A stretch of 64,000 nucleotides of DNA from Megascapheus bottae (GCA_024803745.1 JANJXV010000196.1:1066501-1130500); one strand, 5' to 3'. Positions 47,431 through 59,915 are shown, numbered from the stretch's first letter. A program made the numbers and translations. The notes: a model not told the origin generated them from the sequence alone.

Positions 47431-48079
47431 CTGCCCCATCCCCCACCCATCCTCCCTGTGGCTGGGATGCAGGCCTCCTCAGGTGTGGAGAGGCAGGCCC
47501 TGCAGCCTGTCTGCAGCTCCCAGGCAAGAGCATGGCACAGGGTGCAAGTCACACTGATCCAAGCCCACAGGAGCCTTGGGCTCTCCCTCCCGGCTCTTCT
47601 CAGTTGGAAGCCCAAGGAAAGGCAAGTTGGTATCGGGGAGGGGGGTGCAGAGGGCAGAAGCAGGAGTGGCTGCTTTTCCAGATATATGAAGATTTTTCAT
47701 GAGGGTCAGGGTGGGGTAGGGACACCTTCCAGATTCCTGCTATCAGGCCAGAATGCTTGGCTTCTGTCTGTGCCATTGCTGGGCCATGCATGCTCTTCTT
47801 CTTCCTGTTAGGGTTTATATACATTAGATGTGATCACTATAAAAAAAAAAAAAAACAAAGCAGAAAATACTGCATGTAGTCCTCAAGCTGTGCTGGGGTA
47901 CCAGGCTGTAGATCCTTCCTCTTCCTCACGAATAGCAGGCAGGGCCTGCTCCATATCGAGGGAAACTTCATAGCGGCGGACATCCTCTGCTCAGCACCTG
48001 GAGCAGTGACGGCTGCAGACACTGCCCCATTCTACCAGTGCCCAAGGCAGTGCCCTAGAGCTGTGCTTGGCTGGGGTGT
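47431..48079. other. Unique sequence with a short A-run
   Basis: An uninterrupted A-run occurs near 47840-47855. It could be the tail of a retrocopy or old element, but nothing recognisable precedes it. Confidence 0.45.
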
Positions 48080-48365
48080 GAGTTAGCGTTCCATCACTGA
48101 GACAAAACACCTAACCAAAACAACTTACAAAGAGGAAAGGCTTCTATGGGCTCCTGGCTTCTGAGGGTTCCGTCCATGTTTGACCGGATCACTTTGGGAC
48201 CTGTGGAGAGCATGCGACACAGAAGTCCGCTTGCCTCAGGGAGGAAGGAGGAGCAGAAAGAGAGAAGAAAGGATTGGGACCCCTAGTTCCTCCCACAAGG
48301 CCCCACTGCCTTCCCAAATGTCCCATCACCTCCTTTAGGGGACATTTAAGATTCAAATTTTACTC
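48080..48365 (+). mobile_element. Probable old interspersed mammalian repeat, family unassigned
   Basis: The order of words CACTGAGACAAAACACCTAA, AGAGGAAAGGCTTCTATGG, TTCTGAGGGTTCCGTCC, CTCCCACAAGGCCCC, CATCACCTCC and GGGGACATTTAAGATTCAAA is familiar from repeats widespread in mammalian genomes. I cannot name the family with confidence and the strand is nominal. Confidence 0.4.
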
Positions 48366-49360
48366 CTACCAAAGTAATGCTTCAGCAGGAAGTGGGGAAA
48401 GAAGTACACAGGCCGTGAGGCTGAGAAAACTGCCCTTTGAGGCCTGGGCACATGCTCAGGCTCCCAGACTCTAACCCCGCCCCCTGCCTCCTAGTCTACC
48501 TGCTGCTGCTTGACATCTGGCTATCAGTGCCCCCTGAAGCTGCAAGATGGACAGAAGCTGGGCCTGTGCTGCCCTTCCTTGAGCCACTGCTGGCTACACT
48601 AGGCTCCAAGCTCTCCAACTCTTATCCGTGGCTCCGTAGCCAATCATTTCTGCCCAGCAGTGATCACCATATGGGTGAAGGTTTGTCACACTGCCCAGTG
48701 GCTCCCCCATTTCTTTCCTGGCATGGACTGCTGGCTGGCATACTGTTTTGCTGTTTTGGCAGCAGGTTCTGCTGCAGTGGGGGCAGGGGGACAAGGAGGG
48801 CATAGCCCTAGTAGATGTCCAGTGAATCTTTGTCAGACAGAAGCCAGAGGGGCTGCCAGCCACTACAACCTGCACATCCCAGTTCACCCTCACCAGTGAG
48901 CAGGGCTTGGCTGGGCTACAACCTCGGACCAGTCACTCACAGCAACAGAATTGACCGACAGGGGTGACTCTGTAGAAGAGTTTATGACTCTAGAATGGAG
49001 TAGTGGGTCATCCCTAAAGTGGAGACTGTGACTAAAGCCACATGAGACGGCATGTGGATATTCGTGGAGGACAGGGACAGCCCAACTGAAAGACACGGTT
49101 TTTTCAGAGCAGGAGAGCCGTGGGTCTGCATCCTTTTCTTTATTGTAGTCACACTGTTAAAGGTTTGTGCTGTAACTCTTCACTCTCACTCCAGAGAGAA
49201 TGTTCCTCATTGCAGAGCTCAGCTCCTGTGACTCATGGAGGGAGGAACCCCTGGGCTCCAGCATCACCTGACGCCTGGCATTCTGCTTCAGCTACCCTGA
49301 ATCCCCATAGTGACAGAGAAACACATAGCCTTTGTCTTCATACTGCCATTGGTGCAGGCG
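48366..49360. other. Unique sequence, no supported gene
   Basis: No recognisable protein or repeat. Confidence 0.5.
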
Positions 49361-49408
49361 TGCATGCACATGCACGCGCACGCACACACACACAGACACA
49401 CACACTGA
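49361..49408. repeat. CA/CG microsatellite
   Basis: A short mixed tract of CATGCACG and CACACACA words. Confidence 0.9.
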
Positions 49409-49594
49409 GGAAGCAGTCCAGGTAAGTCTTCACCTCCCCTTCCTGCCAGCCTGGCTGCTTTCCACCATAAACAATGGGCCCCACTTAGCCAGGCCCTTTC
49501 CTTCCTGATAGGCGTTGTGTCACTGATTCAGACAGGTTAATTGTGTACCCGGGCACAGCCCTCGCCAAGAGCTAGGAAAACCACTAATGTAGAA

Positions 49595-49890
49595 TGTCCC
49601 TGAATACTCACCCCACAACATCACATACAACCTATTCTCAGCTCATAACACTACACAAACTATGCTCACCCCATAACACTACTCACACAACCTACACTCA
49701 CCACACAATACCACAGCACAATCTATATTTGCCCCACAACCTACACTTGCCTCACAACACTACACACCAACTACACTTTCCTCATAGTACCACACACTCA
49801 ACTTACACTCATAACACCACACACATAACCTACACTCACCCCATAACACAACATATACAGCCTACACAACATACTCTGCGTGTCTACCCT
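49595..49890. repeat. Degenerate AC-rich tandem repeat, units of about 30-38 bp
   Basis: Words such as CTACACTCACCCCATAACAC and CACACAACCTACACTC recur irregularly. Units are diverged and vary in length, so this is an old array. No G-rich sequence or gene is present. Confidence 0.75.
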
Positions 49891-49904
49891 GGATATAAAA
49901 TTTT

Positions 49905-50102
49905 TCTTTTTTTTCTCCAGTTCTGGGGCTTGAACTCAGGGCCTAAGCACTGTCCTTGAACTTTCTCAAGACTAGAGCTCTACCACTTGAGCCACAGCAC
50001 CACTTCTGGCTTTTTTCTATACATGTGGTACTGAGGAATCAAACCTGAGTCTTCATGCATGCTAGGCAAGCGCTCTACCACTAGGCCAAACTCCTGGCCC
50101 CT
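49905..50102 (-). mobile_element. IDL-Geo-type dimeric SINE, antisense
   Basis: Following a T-rich stretch, GGGGCTTGAACTCAGGGCC, CTCTACCACTTGAGCCACAG, CACTTCTGGC, then antisense ID-like TGAGGAATCAAACCTGAGTC and GCAAGCGCTCTACCACTAGG. It closely resembles the 9948-10148 copy. Confidence 0.87.
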
Positions 50103-50184
50103 GAATATAAAACTTTTAAGTTCCCTATTGAACTACTTGGGGTGGATGGCATTTTCCTGACTGCATCTCAAGTGATGCAAGAAG

Positions 50185-50290
50185 CATGTATCAGGCATGG
50201 TGGCCCACATATGAGCCCAGCTAAGTGGGAGGCAGCCTTGGCAACTGAGAAATATCCTGTCTCAAAAAAATGCATAATTTTTTTAAGGAA
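50185..50290 (+). mobile_element. Diverged B1/7SL-like SINE fragment
   Basis: CAGGCATGGTGGCCCACATA, CCAGCTAAGTGGGAGGCAG and ATATCCTGTCTCAAAAAAAT follow the order of an Alu/B1 monomer with an A-rich end. Heavily diverged and short. Confidence 0.55.
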
Positions 50291-50606
50291 AGGAAAAAGA
50301 CATCATCAACATGAATATTGTGGGGAACGGTAGTAGACTACTGAGGCATTCTTCAGAAGATCATAGAGATGATCCTCTGTTATGGTTCAAACACCAAATA
50401 TGAGTATACATGCCTCAGGATTAGACTGTGATGAAAAGCAGAAGTTCATGGGCAAGTTCATGGTGAGCAGTCCTAAGGATCTTAATGGCTCAAGGCCCAT
50501 TCCAGATGATAGTACCACTAGCTTCTCTGCCTTAAGATGATACAGCAAGTCAGAGTGCCCAGTCACACCGGCCAGGTGAGCTGACTGAGCCACATGGTAA
50601 CCAGAT
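50291..50606. other. Unique sequence
   Basis: No gene or repeat recognised between the SINE fragment and the decayed array. Confidence 0.45.
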
Positions 50607-50980
50607 GTCTCGAGAGTGGTATGTCAGATAGCTCTAGCTGGTCTACCAGATGTCTCTACAGTGATCTACTAAATGTCTCTGGAGTGGTCTACCTGATGTT
50701 TCTAGAATGGTCTACCAGATATCTCTAGAGTGTTCTACTGAATGTCTCTAAAGTGGTCTTCCAGATGTTCTAGAGTAGTCTACCAGATATCTCCAGAGTG
50801 GTCTATCAGATATCTTTGGAGTAGTCTACTAGATGGCTCCAAAGTGGTATACCAGATGTCTCCAAAGTGATCTAGAAGATATTTCTAGTGTGATCCACCA
50901 GGTGTCTTCAGAGTGGTCTGCCAGATGTCTCTAGCATGGTCTACCAGCTGTTTCCATTCATTGTGGTCTCCAGATGTCTG
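50607..50980. repeat. Old, decayed 23-bp minisatellite, about 16 units
   Basis: Units of about 23 bp with core GGTCTACCAGATGTCTCTAG recur across 370 bp, but almost every unit carries substitutions or 1-2-bp indels. This contrasts with the near-identical units of the large arrays, and marks it as an inactive, old array. Confidence 0.9.
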
Positions 50981-51161
50981 AATCTATATCCAGGGTTAAG
51001 CACAAGAGGCCAAGTGGTAGCTGATTTCTCATTATATCCCCCAGTGGTTGCCACTCTTCCTCTTTCCATACCCTGTTAAGTACCTAGGGACCACCTTCTT
51101 ACTGGACACAGAGTAAACTTTGTGGCCCTGAGAATGCCCTGGGTGCGGGGGAGTTCTTTTT

Positions 51162-51402
51162 TTAAAAAAATTTTGTCAGTCATGGGGCTTGAGCTCAGGG
51201 CCTGGGCTCTGTCCATAAGCTCTTTCACTCAAGGTTAGTGTTCTACCACTTCAAGCCACAGTGCCACTTCTGGTTTATGAGTCGTTAATTGGAGATAAAT
51301 ATCTCATAGGGACTTTTCTGCCCGGGCTGCCTTTGAACCATGATCCTCAGATCTTAATCTCCTGAGTAGTCAGGATTACAGGCATGAGCCAAGGGCCCCC
51401 AG
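51162..51402 (-). mobile_element. B1 + ID/Geo-type composite SINE, antisense
   Basis: TTTTT/AAAAA-rich start, then GGGGCTTGAGCTCAGGGCC, TCTACCACTTCAAGCCACAG, GTTAATTGGAGATAAATATC (linker shared with other composites), and antisense B1-like GGGCTGCCTTTGAACC and CAGGATTACAGGCATGAGCC. Confidence 0.83.
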
Positions 51403-51944
51403 TGAAGGGTTCATTTTTATGTTACTCTTTAAGCTGCTTATGTGCATTATAAACATTTTCTGAATGCACAAAGCATCTTATAGAAGTAGAGATAATTCAA
51501 ATATGAATGAAGTCTAGTGAAGCTCTGAGTAGAAAAGGAAACCTAACTTTTATTCTTTCCTATTGCACGGGACTGGCTTGGGATCTTGGCAGGGAGGGGA
51601 GCCCTGGGTGAGATACAGAGAGTGAAAAACAAAACTATACAATCCAAGACTTCAGAGAGCCTGATGTGCCCTGCCCGGTTGGTCAGGCTGTATTGTTCTG
51701 CCACCCATTGTGCCCTGAGGCTGCCACAGTCTGCTCAGCTCCCTCATCCTCTTCCTTCCCCCACCCCACTCCATTGTCTCCTCTTTCCTTCAAGCTCTGC
51801 ACTACCACCCCCATCTGCTTCCCCTTTTCCTGTTTTCTGTCCAGGAATCTCTTCTCCCATCTCAGCCTCTCTCTAGGGGCTTCTGAGTATAAAAGAAAAG
51901 GAAAAGGCTAACATGTGACTGGCTCTGCACAGAGAGATGGGAAC
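51403..51944. other. Unique sequence
   Basis: No recognisable protein or repeat up to the purine microsatellite. Confidence 0.45.
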
Positions 51945-52003
51945 AGAGAGAGAGAGACGGACAGAGGAAGGGAGGGAGGGACGGAGGGAGGGAGGGAGGG
52001 AGG

Positions 52004-52060
<57 letters not shown>
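51945..52060. repeat. GGGA/GA purine microsatellite
   Basis: GAGAGAGA leads into GGGA repeats (about 51970-52010) and a pure GA run (about 52010-52058). Likely length-variable. Confidence 0.97.
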
Positions 52061-52065
<5 letters not shown>

Positions 52066-54217
52066 GAGGCTACCTGATATTTACCCAAGGCCTGTAGAAT
52101 GCCCAGGCCTTCTGGGTGACTTCTCTTGGTCTCTCACTCCGACCTTTCCTACCCTTTGGAGTTTCCAGAACATCCTCCCTGTCCTGCTTTGGAGCTGAGC
52201 CCAGTAACTGTGTCCAGCAGTAAACCCTGTGTGTACTGCACTGAGCTTCATATGTATTGCCCAGAGATCAGGACAAAGCTAGGCCATCTGGGCAGTGCTG
52301 GACAGGCAGTGTTAGAGCAGTATTATGGCTATGGGAAAAGGTCCTGTGCATGATTCTGGACAAGAATGAGAGCAGGACTATGAAGAGTTACCTGCATGGA
52401 TTTTGTGGGGCAAACACCATAAGCAGAACATGGGCAGTTCCTCCAGAAGTCATCACAAGGCTCGTTCTTACAGAGAAATCTCTGGTGATGGCAACTGTCT
52501 CCCGTGGAGAGGGGGACAATGTCCTCTGAAGACCAAGGGGTATTGGACACAGAAGGAGAACCCCTCCCCCAGTACAGGGAATTCCAAGTCAGAGAAACTG
52601 AAATCATGCTCCGTCTCCTGATCAGATGTCCTCTCCTCCCTGAGCCCCTCTTCTCACGTTACAGAGGGAGCCTTTCCGTGCTCCCATGACACTCCACTGC
52701 CTTCCCTGTGACAGAGCGAACACTGGCAGGCCAGCCCATCTCTAGAAGCTGAGTTAATGGAAGAGTCACACACATACACACACGCACTGGAGGGAGGTCA
52801 AAGTTGGTCATAATCGCATGGAATATCTGTTGAGGGAAATTATAATTACATAGGATGCCCATGCTAAAAGGGGCACACTTAGAGCAAATGAGACACTTGT
52901 ACAGTTACCCTAGGAAAGCATGTGGCATGCTTCTCTGGGGGCCCTGGGCACTGTGATCTTGGAAGCTGCTGCCAGCCCTGCTGCTCGAATTCTATTGGCA
53001 TGCACATGAAAGCCTTGCCCCCAGGGACTGCTAAGTCTGATGTCCCTCTGTGCCTGAAGTCTAGTGGCCAGCCTGGGCTTCCTCATCAGTTAGTCTGGCT
53101 GCTGGCAGGAGGGGCAGGGAGGCAGCAGGAGCACCCCATGTGCCTCTTGTACTGGACTCCTAATAAAACTTTCCTTCTTAAGCCTTCCCACGGTGAGGGG
53201 TAGAGACAGCCCAGCCCAGTCTCCAGAGCTCTCTGCCCAGGTGAGGGGCCCTCTGAGCAATGGCGCAGAGTGCATAGTCCACTGGGCTCAGGCTCACCTC
53301 CAGCCCATTACCAGTGGCAAGAAGAGGCCAGGGAGATGGCTGGCTGGATGGGTGGGTGAAAGCAGTCACCCACGAGGCTGCTTCCAGAAGTGTGTTCCCC
53401 AGTGGTCCTCCCAGGAAGGGAGGCAATGTTGCAGACAGGGCCCAGCTGGGTGGTTCTGAGGATGGTCAGATAGGAGGGGCAGCACTGAGCCAAGCCAGCT
53501 TGGTGGGCTTCTGAGCCAGGTGCAGGGGGGGCGGGCAGGAGAAGCAGCACAGAGGCTGCTTGCCCTTGACGGAGGGTCCCAAGCCAGGCCACAGGGCTGG
53601 AGACCAGGCTCCAGGAGAGGCTCACTCCCTCTGCTCTCTGGACACATTTACACTGCAAGCTGGCATTAAGGTGGGCTTCCCAAGTTCTGGATATTGGATC
53701 CTAAGCACCAGTGCTGAAGCCTTTGAGGCCGGGGCCAACCAGGATGGCAAAATGTCAAGGTTAGAAGGCACTCCAGAGCCAGCTGGGCAGTCTCTGCTCC
53801 TGCACTAGCCACTGCCTGCTGCCCCACATGAAGACAGTGAGAATGGAGGCAGCCCCTCTGCTCTGCACTACTTTAATGCCAGAAATGTGAACTCCTACGA
53901 CATCACTAATACCCTCTGGCCTAAAAGGCCATCACATATCCTAGCCAGCACTGAAAACAGGAATGTAAAACCATCATCATCCCAAGTGCTATGGTTTTTG
54001 ACAGCAAAGCACAGAAGAATATACAGATACATTAATATAAGCTATAGGAGAACTTAATGAAATTGAGATCATTAATATGGAAATCAGCTAGGTTTCATTA
54101 TAACGGTAGCAGAAATCTCACTTCTTCAAAAGAAATATGAGTAATAGAGAAAGCACAGATACCTTAGAGTATCAAAGAATAGCGGATATTTAATACATCT
54201 TAAAAAACAAAACAAAA
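52061..54217. other. Unique sequence, no supported gene
   Basis: Over 2 kb with no recognised protein. A poly(A) signal-like CTAATAAAAC near 53160 is isolated. From about 53830 the sequence becomes AT-rich, and may include old interspersed elements I cannot name. Confidence 0.45.
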
Positions 54218-54445
54218 CAGATGTGCCAGTGGCTCACACCTACAATCATAGCTACTCAAGAGGCTGAAATCTGAGGATTACAATTTAAAGCCAACACAGG
54301 CAGAAAAGTCCATGAGACTCTTATCACTAATAAATTACTCAAAAAAAAGCCAAAAGTGAAGCTGTGACCCAAGTGGTAGGGCACCCTCCTGAGCAAAAGA
54401 GGCTCAGGAACAATTCAAGCCTCAGGACGGCAAACAAACAAAAGC
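54218..54445 (+). mobile_element. B1 + ID/Geo-type composite SINE, sense, diverged
   Basis: GCCAGTGGCTCACACCTACA, AGAGGCTGAAATCTGAGG, then AAAGTCCATGAGACTCTTAT, then GCCAAAAGTGAAGCTGTGAC, CCAAGTGGTAGGGC and AATTCAAGCCTCAGGACGGC, followed by an ACAAA-rich tail. Same order as the 27507 copy. Confidence 0.82.
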
Positions 54446-56290
54446 CTCTGTAGTAAACATTATAAAACTAAATGAAGACCATCTTTGAGAGACACAAAAG
54501 AGGAGACATTTTATAAGCAAGGACAGGTGGCATAAAGAAGACAATTCTCCCCCAAATCAACACACAGGTCCAGTGTATTTCCCACCAGGTGTTGCGTGGA
54601 CTCGGATTGTTCTAAAGTGTGCAGAGGGTGTGGGACCAGGAGCAGACAGGGCACACGGGAAGCAGCACAGGCTGAGGCCACTGAGAAACCATGCAGCCAG
54701 GCGTCCTATGGCAGACAAGCGCGAGCCCAGACTGGAGAGAGAACCCAGGCATGGCCTTGTGTGGATTTCTTAGTGGGAGAAAAAGACCACTTGAGTACAG
54801 AGCTAGATTTTTTTTAAAAAAAGAAAGATTGTTATTATGAAACGTAAAAATAACTCCTGAGGGGCTAAGCACTTAGATGTGAAAAGGAAAGCTGTAAATT
54901 CTAAGCAGAAGATGTAAGTGGTTCCCTCTGAGACGTTGAGATGGGCACAGAGTTTAAACTAGGGTCCCGACAAGGACTAGAAAGCACACTCAGAAGTGGT
55001 ATCTGTGGAGAATTGGAAAAGGAGAGTATTAACATTGGCCTGGGCAGAACTAAAGAGCCCAGCACTTGTGGAAGAGCAGGAGGTGTGAGAAGTCACGGCA
55101 GAGGCCCCAGCCCCCCAAGACTGCTGACCCACACCGTGGCAGGGTGCGGGTAGCGGGGGCCTTGGGGCCTCCTGGCTGCGGGTGCTGCAGCGTGGCTCTG
55201 GGTAGGAGCTGGAAGTCCTGGAAAGGAAGATGGTGAATGAAGAAGACTGTTAACAGGGAGAGGCTGTTTACCGGACTCACAACTAAGAAAGGTCAGGTCC
55301 CTGGCACAGGGGGCTTCTGTGAAGCCTCCACAAAGGGACAGCCATCTCAGGAAAAAAATGGGCACTGGAGGTGGGCGAGGCCGGCCTGCCGCATGGCACG
55401 CACCATGGTGGAAAGCCACAAGGAGAGGCATCTGCTCCCGACCCAGGGGAGAAAAGTAAAAGCCTGATGGGACCCAGAGCCGGGAAGGACTGAAGTCCAG
55501 GGCACCCGTGCAGGAGGGCAGCCCCTTTGGGAATGGCCTTGACTGGACTCTGAGCTTAAACCCTGCAACCTGCTGTCTTCCCCTTGCTCTGGGATGGCAT
55601 GGCGCGTGGGTGAGCACAGAATACCCACACCCTCGTCCCCCCAGCATGAACCCCGGCCCTGTGGCTGATGACAGCCAGGATGGAAATTTGAAAAGCACCG
55701 CTCCTGAAATGCCAGGGAGAAACACCTAGGCAGGCAGGCGGCAGAGAGGGGACCCTGGGGAAGGCCAGGGGCAGGCCACAGTGAAGACCCCACTGGTCAC
55801 TGGCCCCAAGGCCATATTTAAGAGGATAAAATCTCAGACACTATGTGGATGCCTGGGCGGGTGCTGCTGTCCTGGCCTGGAAGGAGCTGGGGGCAAAGGC
55901 CGCAGAGAGACCCAGCTTCCAGCCAAGGGCTCTGAGGCTCAGCTCCCATGCCTGCTTCCTGGACTGGCTTCCTCCACTCGGAGAATCCTCCCTGAGCAGC
56001 CTGAGATGGACCACCTTGTCTGGAATGGCATCAGAATCCCTCAGAGCTGGAGAAAACGGGGACCTCAGGCAGAAAGGCCCCTGGGGGTGGGGCAGGGGTT
56101 CACCTCCGACCTCTGACCTGGGGTTCCCTGCTGCCTCTCTGGGAGCTCTAATCATATGCAGCCACCCAAAAGCCAGAGGGCAGAGGCGCCACAGTCCCCG
56201 GGAGGCCAAGGGGACCTGGCGCTATCTGGGCTCAAACTGGCTCAGAGACCTTGACGTTTCTGAGAACATTGTGGAGAACTCCCACAGAGC
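54446..56290. other. Unique sequence, no supported gene
   Basis: A T/A-run lies near 54808-54823. The GC-rich part (55100-56290) has open frames on both strands, none recognisable. Confidence 0.45.
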
Positions 56291-56575
56291 CACGCTTGGA
56301 GGCACAAATAGTCCCCCATGGCCTCCTCTGAGGGTGCCTGCAGCGTCACTCACCAACACAGCCTCCAGCACCACACACAGGTCCCCACGCTTGGAGGCAC
56401 AAATAGTCCCCCATGGCCTCCTCTGAGGGTGCCTGCAGCGTCACTCACCAACACAGCCTCCAGCACCACACACAGGTCCCCACGCTTGGAGGCACAAATA
56501 GTCCCCCATGGCCTCCTCTGAGGGTGCCTGCAGCGTCACTCACCAACACAGCCTCCAGCACCACACACAGGTCCC
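56291..56575. repeat. 95-bp tandem repeat, three near-perfect units
   Basis: CACGCTTGGAGGCACAAATA starts at 56291, 56386 and 56481, a 95-bp spacing, with no mismatch seen between units. A partial degenerate fourth unit (CCTCCAGCACCACACACAC) appears near 56608. Since 95 is not a multiple of 3, open frames overlap and restart in each unit and are artefacts. Confidence 0.96.
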
Positions 56576-56635
56576 CACGCTCACATGTACTGTCACACAC
56601 CGACACACCCTCCAGCACCACACACACACCTGTGC

Positions 56636-56753
56636 AATTCACACACACACACACACATGTGTATACACACTCACACAGGCACACACATAGTCAGACATTC
56701 ACATACACAAGGTAGCACATCTGCCCACGTACACACACACACACACACACACA
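56636..56753. repeat. CA-rich microsatellite, interrupted
   Basis: CACACA runs at about 56640-56656 and 56732-56753 with degenerate CA/TCACAC sequence between. Confidence 0.93.
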
Positions 56754-57018
56754 CCAGACCCTGCTGTGGAACCTGGTCAGGACAAGAGACCTGTTTTCCC
56801 TGCTCCGAGTATCCACAGCTGGCCATGCGGCTGCTGCCAGGATTGGCTTTGGGTTACGGATAGTTTCATCTGCCCGTGAAGCTGGTGGTTCTGGGATGAC
56901 AGAGGGAGAGCACAGAGTGGGCGTGCTGTGGGATCACTGCGAGGACGGGGCCAGAAGCGATGGCAGCCATTCTCTAGACCATGTCTCAGCAACTCCTGGA
57001 TTTCAGACAGCCGTTTTG

Positions 57019-57019
<1 letters not shown>

Positions 57020-57064
<45 letters not shown>
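57020..57064. repeat. (TG)n microsatellite, about 22 dinucleotides
   Basis: A pure GT run directly abuts the antisense SINE that follows, so it may have grown from that element's end. Confidence 0.97.
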
Positions 57065-57066
<2 letters not shown>

Positions 57067-57258
57067 TGGGGCTTGAACTCGGGGCCTGTCCCTGAACTTC
57101 TCTGCACTCTAGCGTAAATTGAGCTACGTATCCACTTTCAACTGTTTTGGTAGTTAGTTGGAAATAAGAGTCTCATATACTTTGCTTCCCAGGCTGGCTT
57201 TGAACCTTGACCCTCAGATTTCAGCTTCCTGAGCAGGTAGGTGAGAGCCACCAGTCTC
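57064..57258 (-). mobile_element. B1 + ID/Geo-type composite SINE, antisense
   Basis: TCCTGGGGCTTGAACTCGGG starts the copy, followed by a shortened Geo-like part, the TTAGTTGGAAATAAGAGTCT linker, and antisense B1-like GGCTGGCTTTGAACCTTGAC and CAGCTTCCTGAGCAGG. The TG run occupies the place of the usual A-tail. Confidence 0.8.
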
Positions 57259-59690
57259 TACCCAGACAGCCTTCTTCTGCAAGTTACAGGTAAATTTGGT
57301 TTTATTTTCTACCAGATAAAATCTGAGTCAGTGGGACTGAGTTTAAGCAAAACCATCCGTCCCCCAAGTCTGATACCAGAATGACAAGTTTAGAAGAAAC
57401 AGGGATTCATTCTGGGCGCAGTCACCTGCCGACACCCAGGGGGACAGCTCATTCGTACAGTCAGGACCCTATCAGCATCTTGGGAGTCTCCTGTTCATGC
57501 AATTAGACCTGAGATGAGTGTGTGGAGCCTTTCAAAGTTGGTGGCAGTGAGGCCTTGTCCCCAGCATTAGTATCTGTCCACAGAGCCACTTAGCGGAAGG
57601 TTGAGAGTAAAGCTAACATTGTCCTGTGAAGGTGCTTGGCCAGAGGGACGGAGCCTGGCAGGCCTGGGCGGGCAGACTCCTCCAGGCCTCTGCTGGCTGG
57701 GGATTCTCCCTGAAGGGATGCGCCTGACCTGCCCGCTGTTGCCATGGCAGCCACCCCCTGCTGGTGAGGCAGCCTTGGCTGGATTCCTCACATAGCTCGA
57801 GCCCTGTGGGGTGGGGGCTGCCGCCAGGACCCTTGGAATGTGACTTCCCTTCTCCTGCCCCTGGGCTCTCACAGGCTGCACCTCTGCCCCCCCCCCACCT
57901 GGGCTCTCAAACCCTTCCCACCAGGGGTCTTGCACAAGAGGGCATGGCAGTCTTTAAAACCTGGGGGGGAGGGGGAAAAGGAGATGGAGAAAAGTGCAAA
58001 AAGTGACATTTGTGCTTCAGCAGGTCCTCAGGAACAGGCTGCAAGGCTGCACACCCACAGGCAGTCCCAGGTACAACCCCAGCATGGGGCCTGGAGTCCA
58101 GCCAGGGACACTGTGTGCCTGGGGCCTGTGGGAGCCTCCTCAGAGCCTCTTCCAGCTGAGTAGCCCAGGGCCCTCCCTGGCCTTTCAAACAGGCGCTGGA
58201 GGGCTGGACAGAGGGCAGCGAGAGCAATCCTTCACTGCCCACAGCCCTGGAAGTGCAGGCTGAAGACAAAGAGGGCTGCACAGACTTGGACTGACTCCTC
58301 CTTCCTTCCCACAGCCTGCCTGGCTGGGATGGCTGAGCCGGATAGATCTGGCCAGGCTGTGCCTGCCTGTCTGTCCAGCCTCCCCTCGCTCCACCGCATC
58401 TGCTCAGCCCTCTCTCCTCCTCCTTTCTCACCCCATGTCTTCCCATCCTTGTCTCTGGCTCCATCGCCAGCTTTATCAGGTGGGCGCAGCCTCTGAGGTG
58501 GTCTCAACCCCGCTGGAGCTGGCAGGCCCTGGAGGTGGTTTGCACTGGCCAACCCCAGCTACAGGGCAGGGACAGGCGCGGGCCAGACCTGCTGTTCTGT
58601 CTGCCGGGCTCCATGCTGAGCTCTGGCACTGGTTCTGGAGTTGAGAGGACAGAGATGGGGTTGGAGACTCCAGTGCACCTTGCCGTTCCCCGGGGGCCGG
58701 CCGCCAGACTCCCCCAAACGCAGGGCATTTTCCTCCTGGGGTTGGAAGTCTCCTCCAGGCCTCAGAACCAACATTTATTTTGTCATGCCAAGAAAGTTCA
58801 TTGGTTTGCAGAGATGCAACCAGCGAAATAAATCAACCACAAGCTGTGGGTGGATACACAGAGATGACCTCAACCCCTCGTGGGAGGTGGGCAGAGGCCG
58901 CACGGAGACCTGCAGCTATCCACACCCACGGCAGCTGCAGTACATCTGGGTGCCCAGCTGGGCCCCTGCCCCGGCCAGCACAGCCCCCTCCCCCGGCCAG
59001 CCCACCCCCTCTCATGGCCAGTACACCTTCCCCCCACACCAGCCCCCCATCCCCCTTCCCCAGCCAGCATAGCTCTCTTCCCTGGCCAGTTCCCCCCACT
59101 CCCAGCCAGCCTTGCCCTACCCCCTCCTCCAGTCAGCACACACACCCCTCCCAGGCCATTCTCTAGCTATGGCAGACTTCTGACCTCTATTTGTTTTGCT
59201 CTGAGAAGCTGTGTCTCCCTCTGAACCCCACCTGAGCTGTGTGGGGACTCCCCTGACCTCCCAGAGCTCTGAGCGGAGGGGTGGTTATAGAGGGAGAGTT
59301 GGGGAGACGAGGCCATGGCTAAGGCCAGTTAAGCACTGGAGCCGCTGGCTGGGCTGCCCAGCTACAAGGTTCTGCAGCCTCTGTAGTTGGTGTTGTGTCT
59401 TGGCCACATTAGACATGGACTGTGTGGTCAATGCCCGAGGGCCCCCAGTAGCTGCCTCTGTGGCCCTTCTGGCTCCCAGACTGGACACAACACACGACAT
59501 GTTCTCCCCGGCCTGAACTGTCCTCCTCCTAGCTGCCTGCTCTCTGTTCCTCTCTCACTGACCCAGGATCACATGCCAACAAAACATCCACACACAGACC
59601 TTGACTTGGGAGTTCTGGGGCCTGGGCTGAAGGGCAGAGGTGGGCACAGAAGAAGGAGGGGTTCTCGCCAACTTTGTGTCCCATGGTGTG
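57259..59690. other. Unique sequence with a degenerate C-rich patch, no supported gene
   Basis: No recognisable protein. At about 58965-59140, CCCAGCCAGC/CCGGCCAGC words recur irregularly in C-rich sequence, probably a decayed tandem repeat. Confidence 0.45.
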
Positions 59691-59697
59691 AGGGTGG

Positions 59698-59772
59698 AGA
59701 GGGGCAGGGCATGCGGGGATGCCCGGATGGAGAGGAGAAGGGGAGCGGGGCATGCGGGGATGCCCGGATGGA
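59698..59772. repeat. Short tandem duplication containing GCATGCGGGGATGCCCGGAT
   Basis: The word GCATGCGGGGATGCCCGGAT occurs at about 59709 and 59750, two copies spaced by about 41 bp, with GGGGC before each. Confidence 0.85.
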
Positions 59773-59915
59773 GTCAGTCACCTTGCTTGCTGTTGCCTTT
59801 TTCCTACCAAAGGTTCCTGAGGGCTGAAGGAGTCTGTGTGTTTAGGAGAGAGGACATCATTTCTCATTGGGACAGAGCAACCACAGGAAGCAAGTGTATG
59901 AAGGATGGCTGGAAG

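Noticed and set aside
53150..53180. Poly(A) signal CTAATAAAAC as the end of a gene
   Set aside because: No exon or open frame of note leads into it; an isolated AATAAA is weak evidence.
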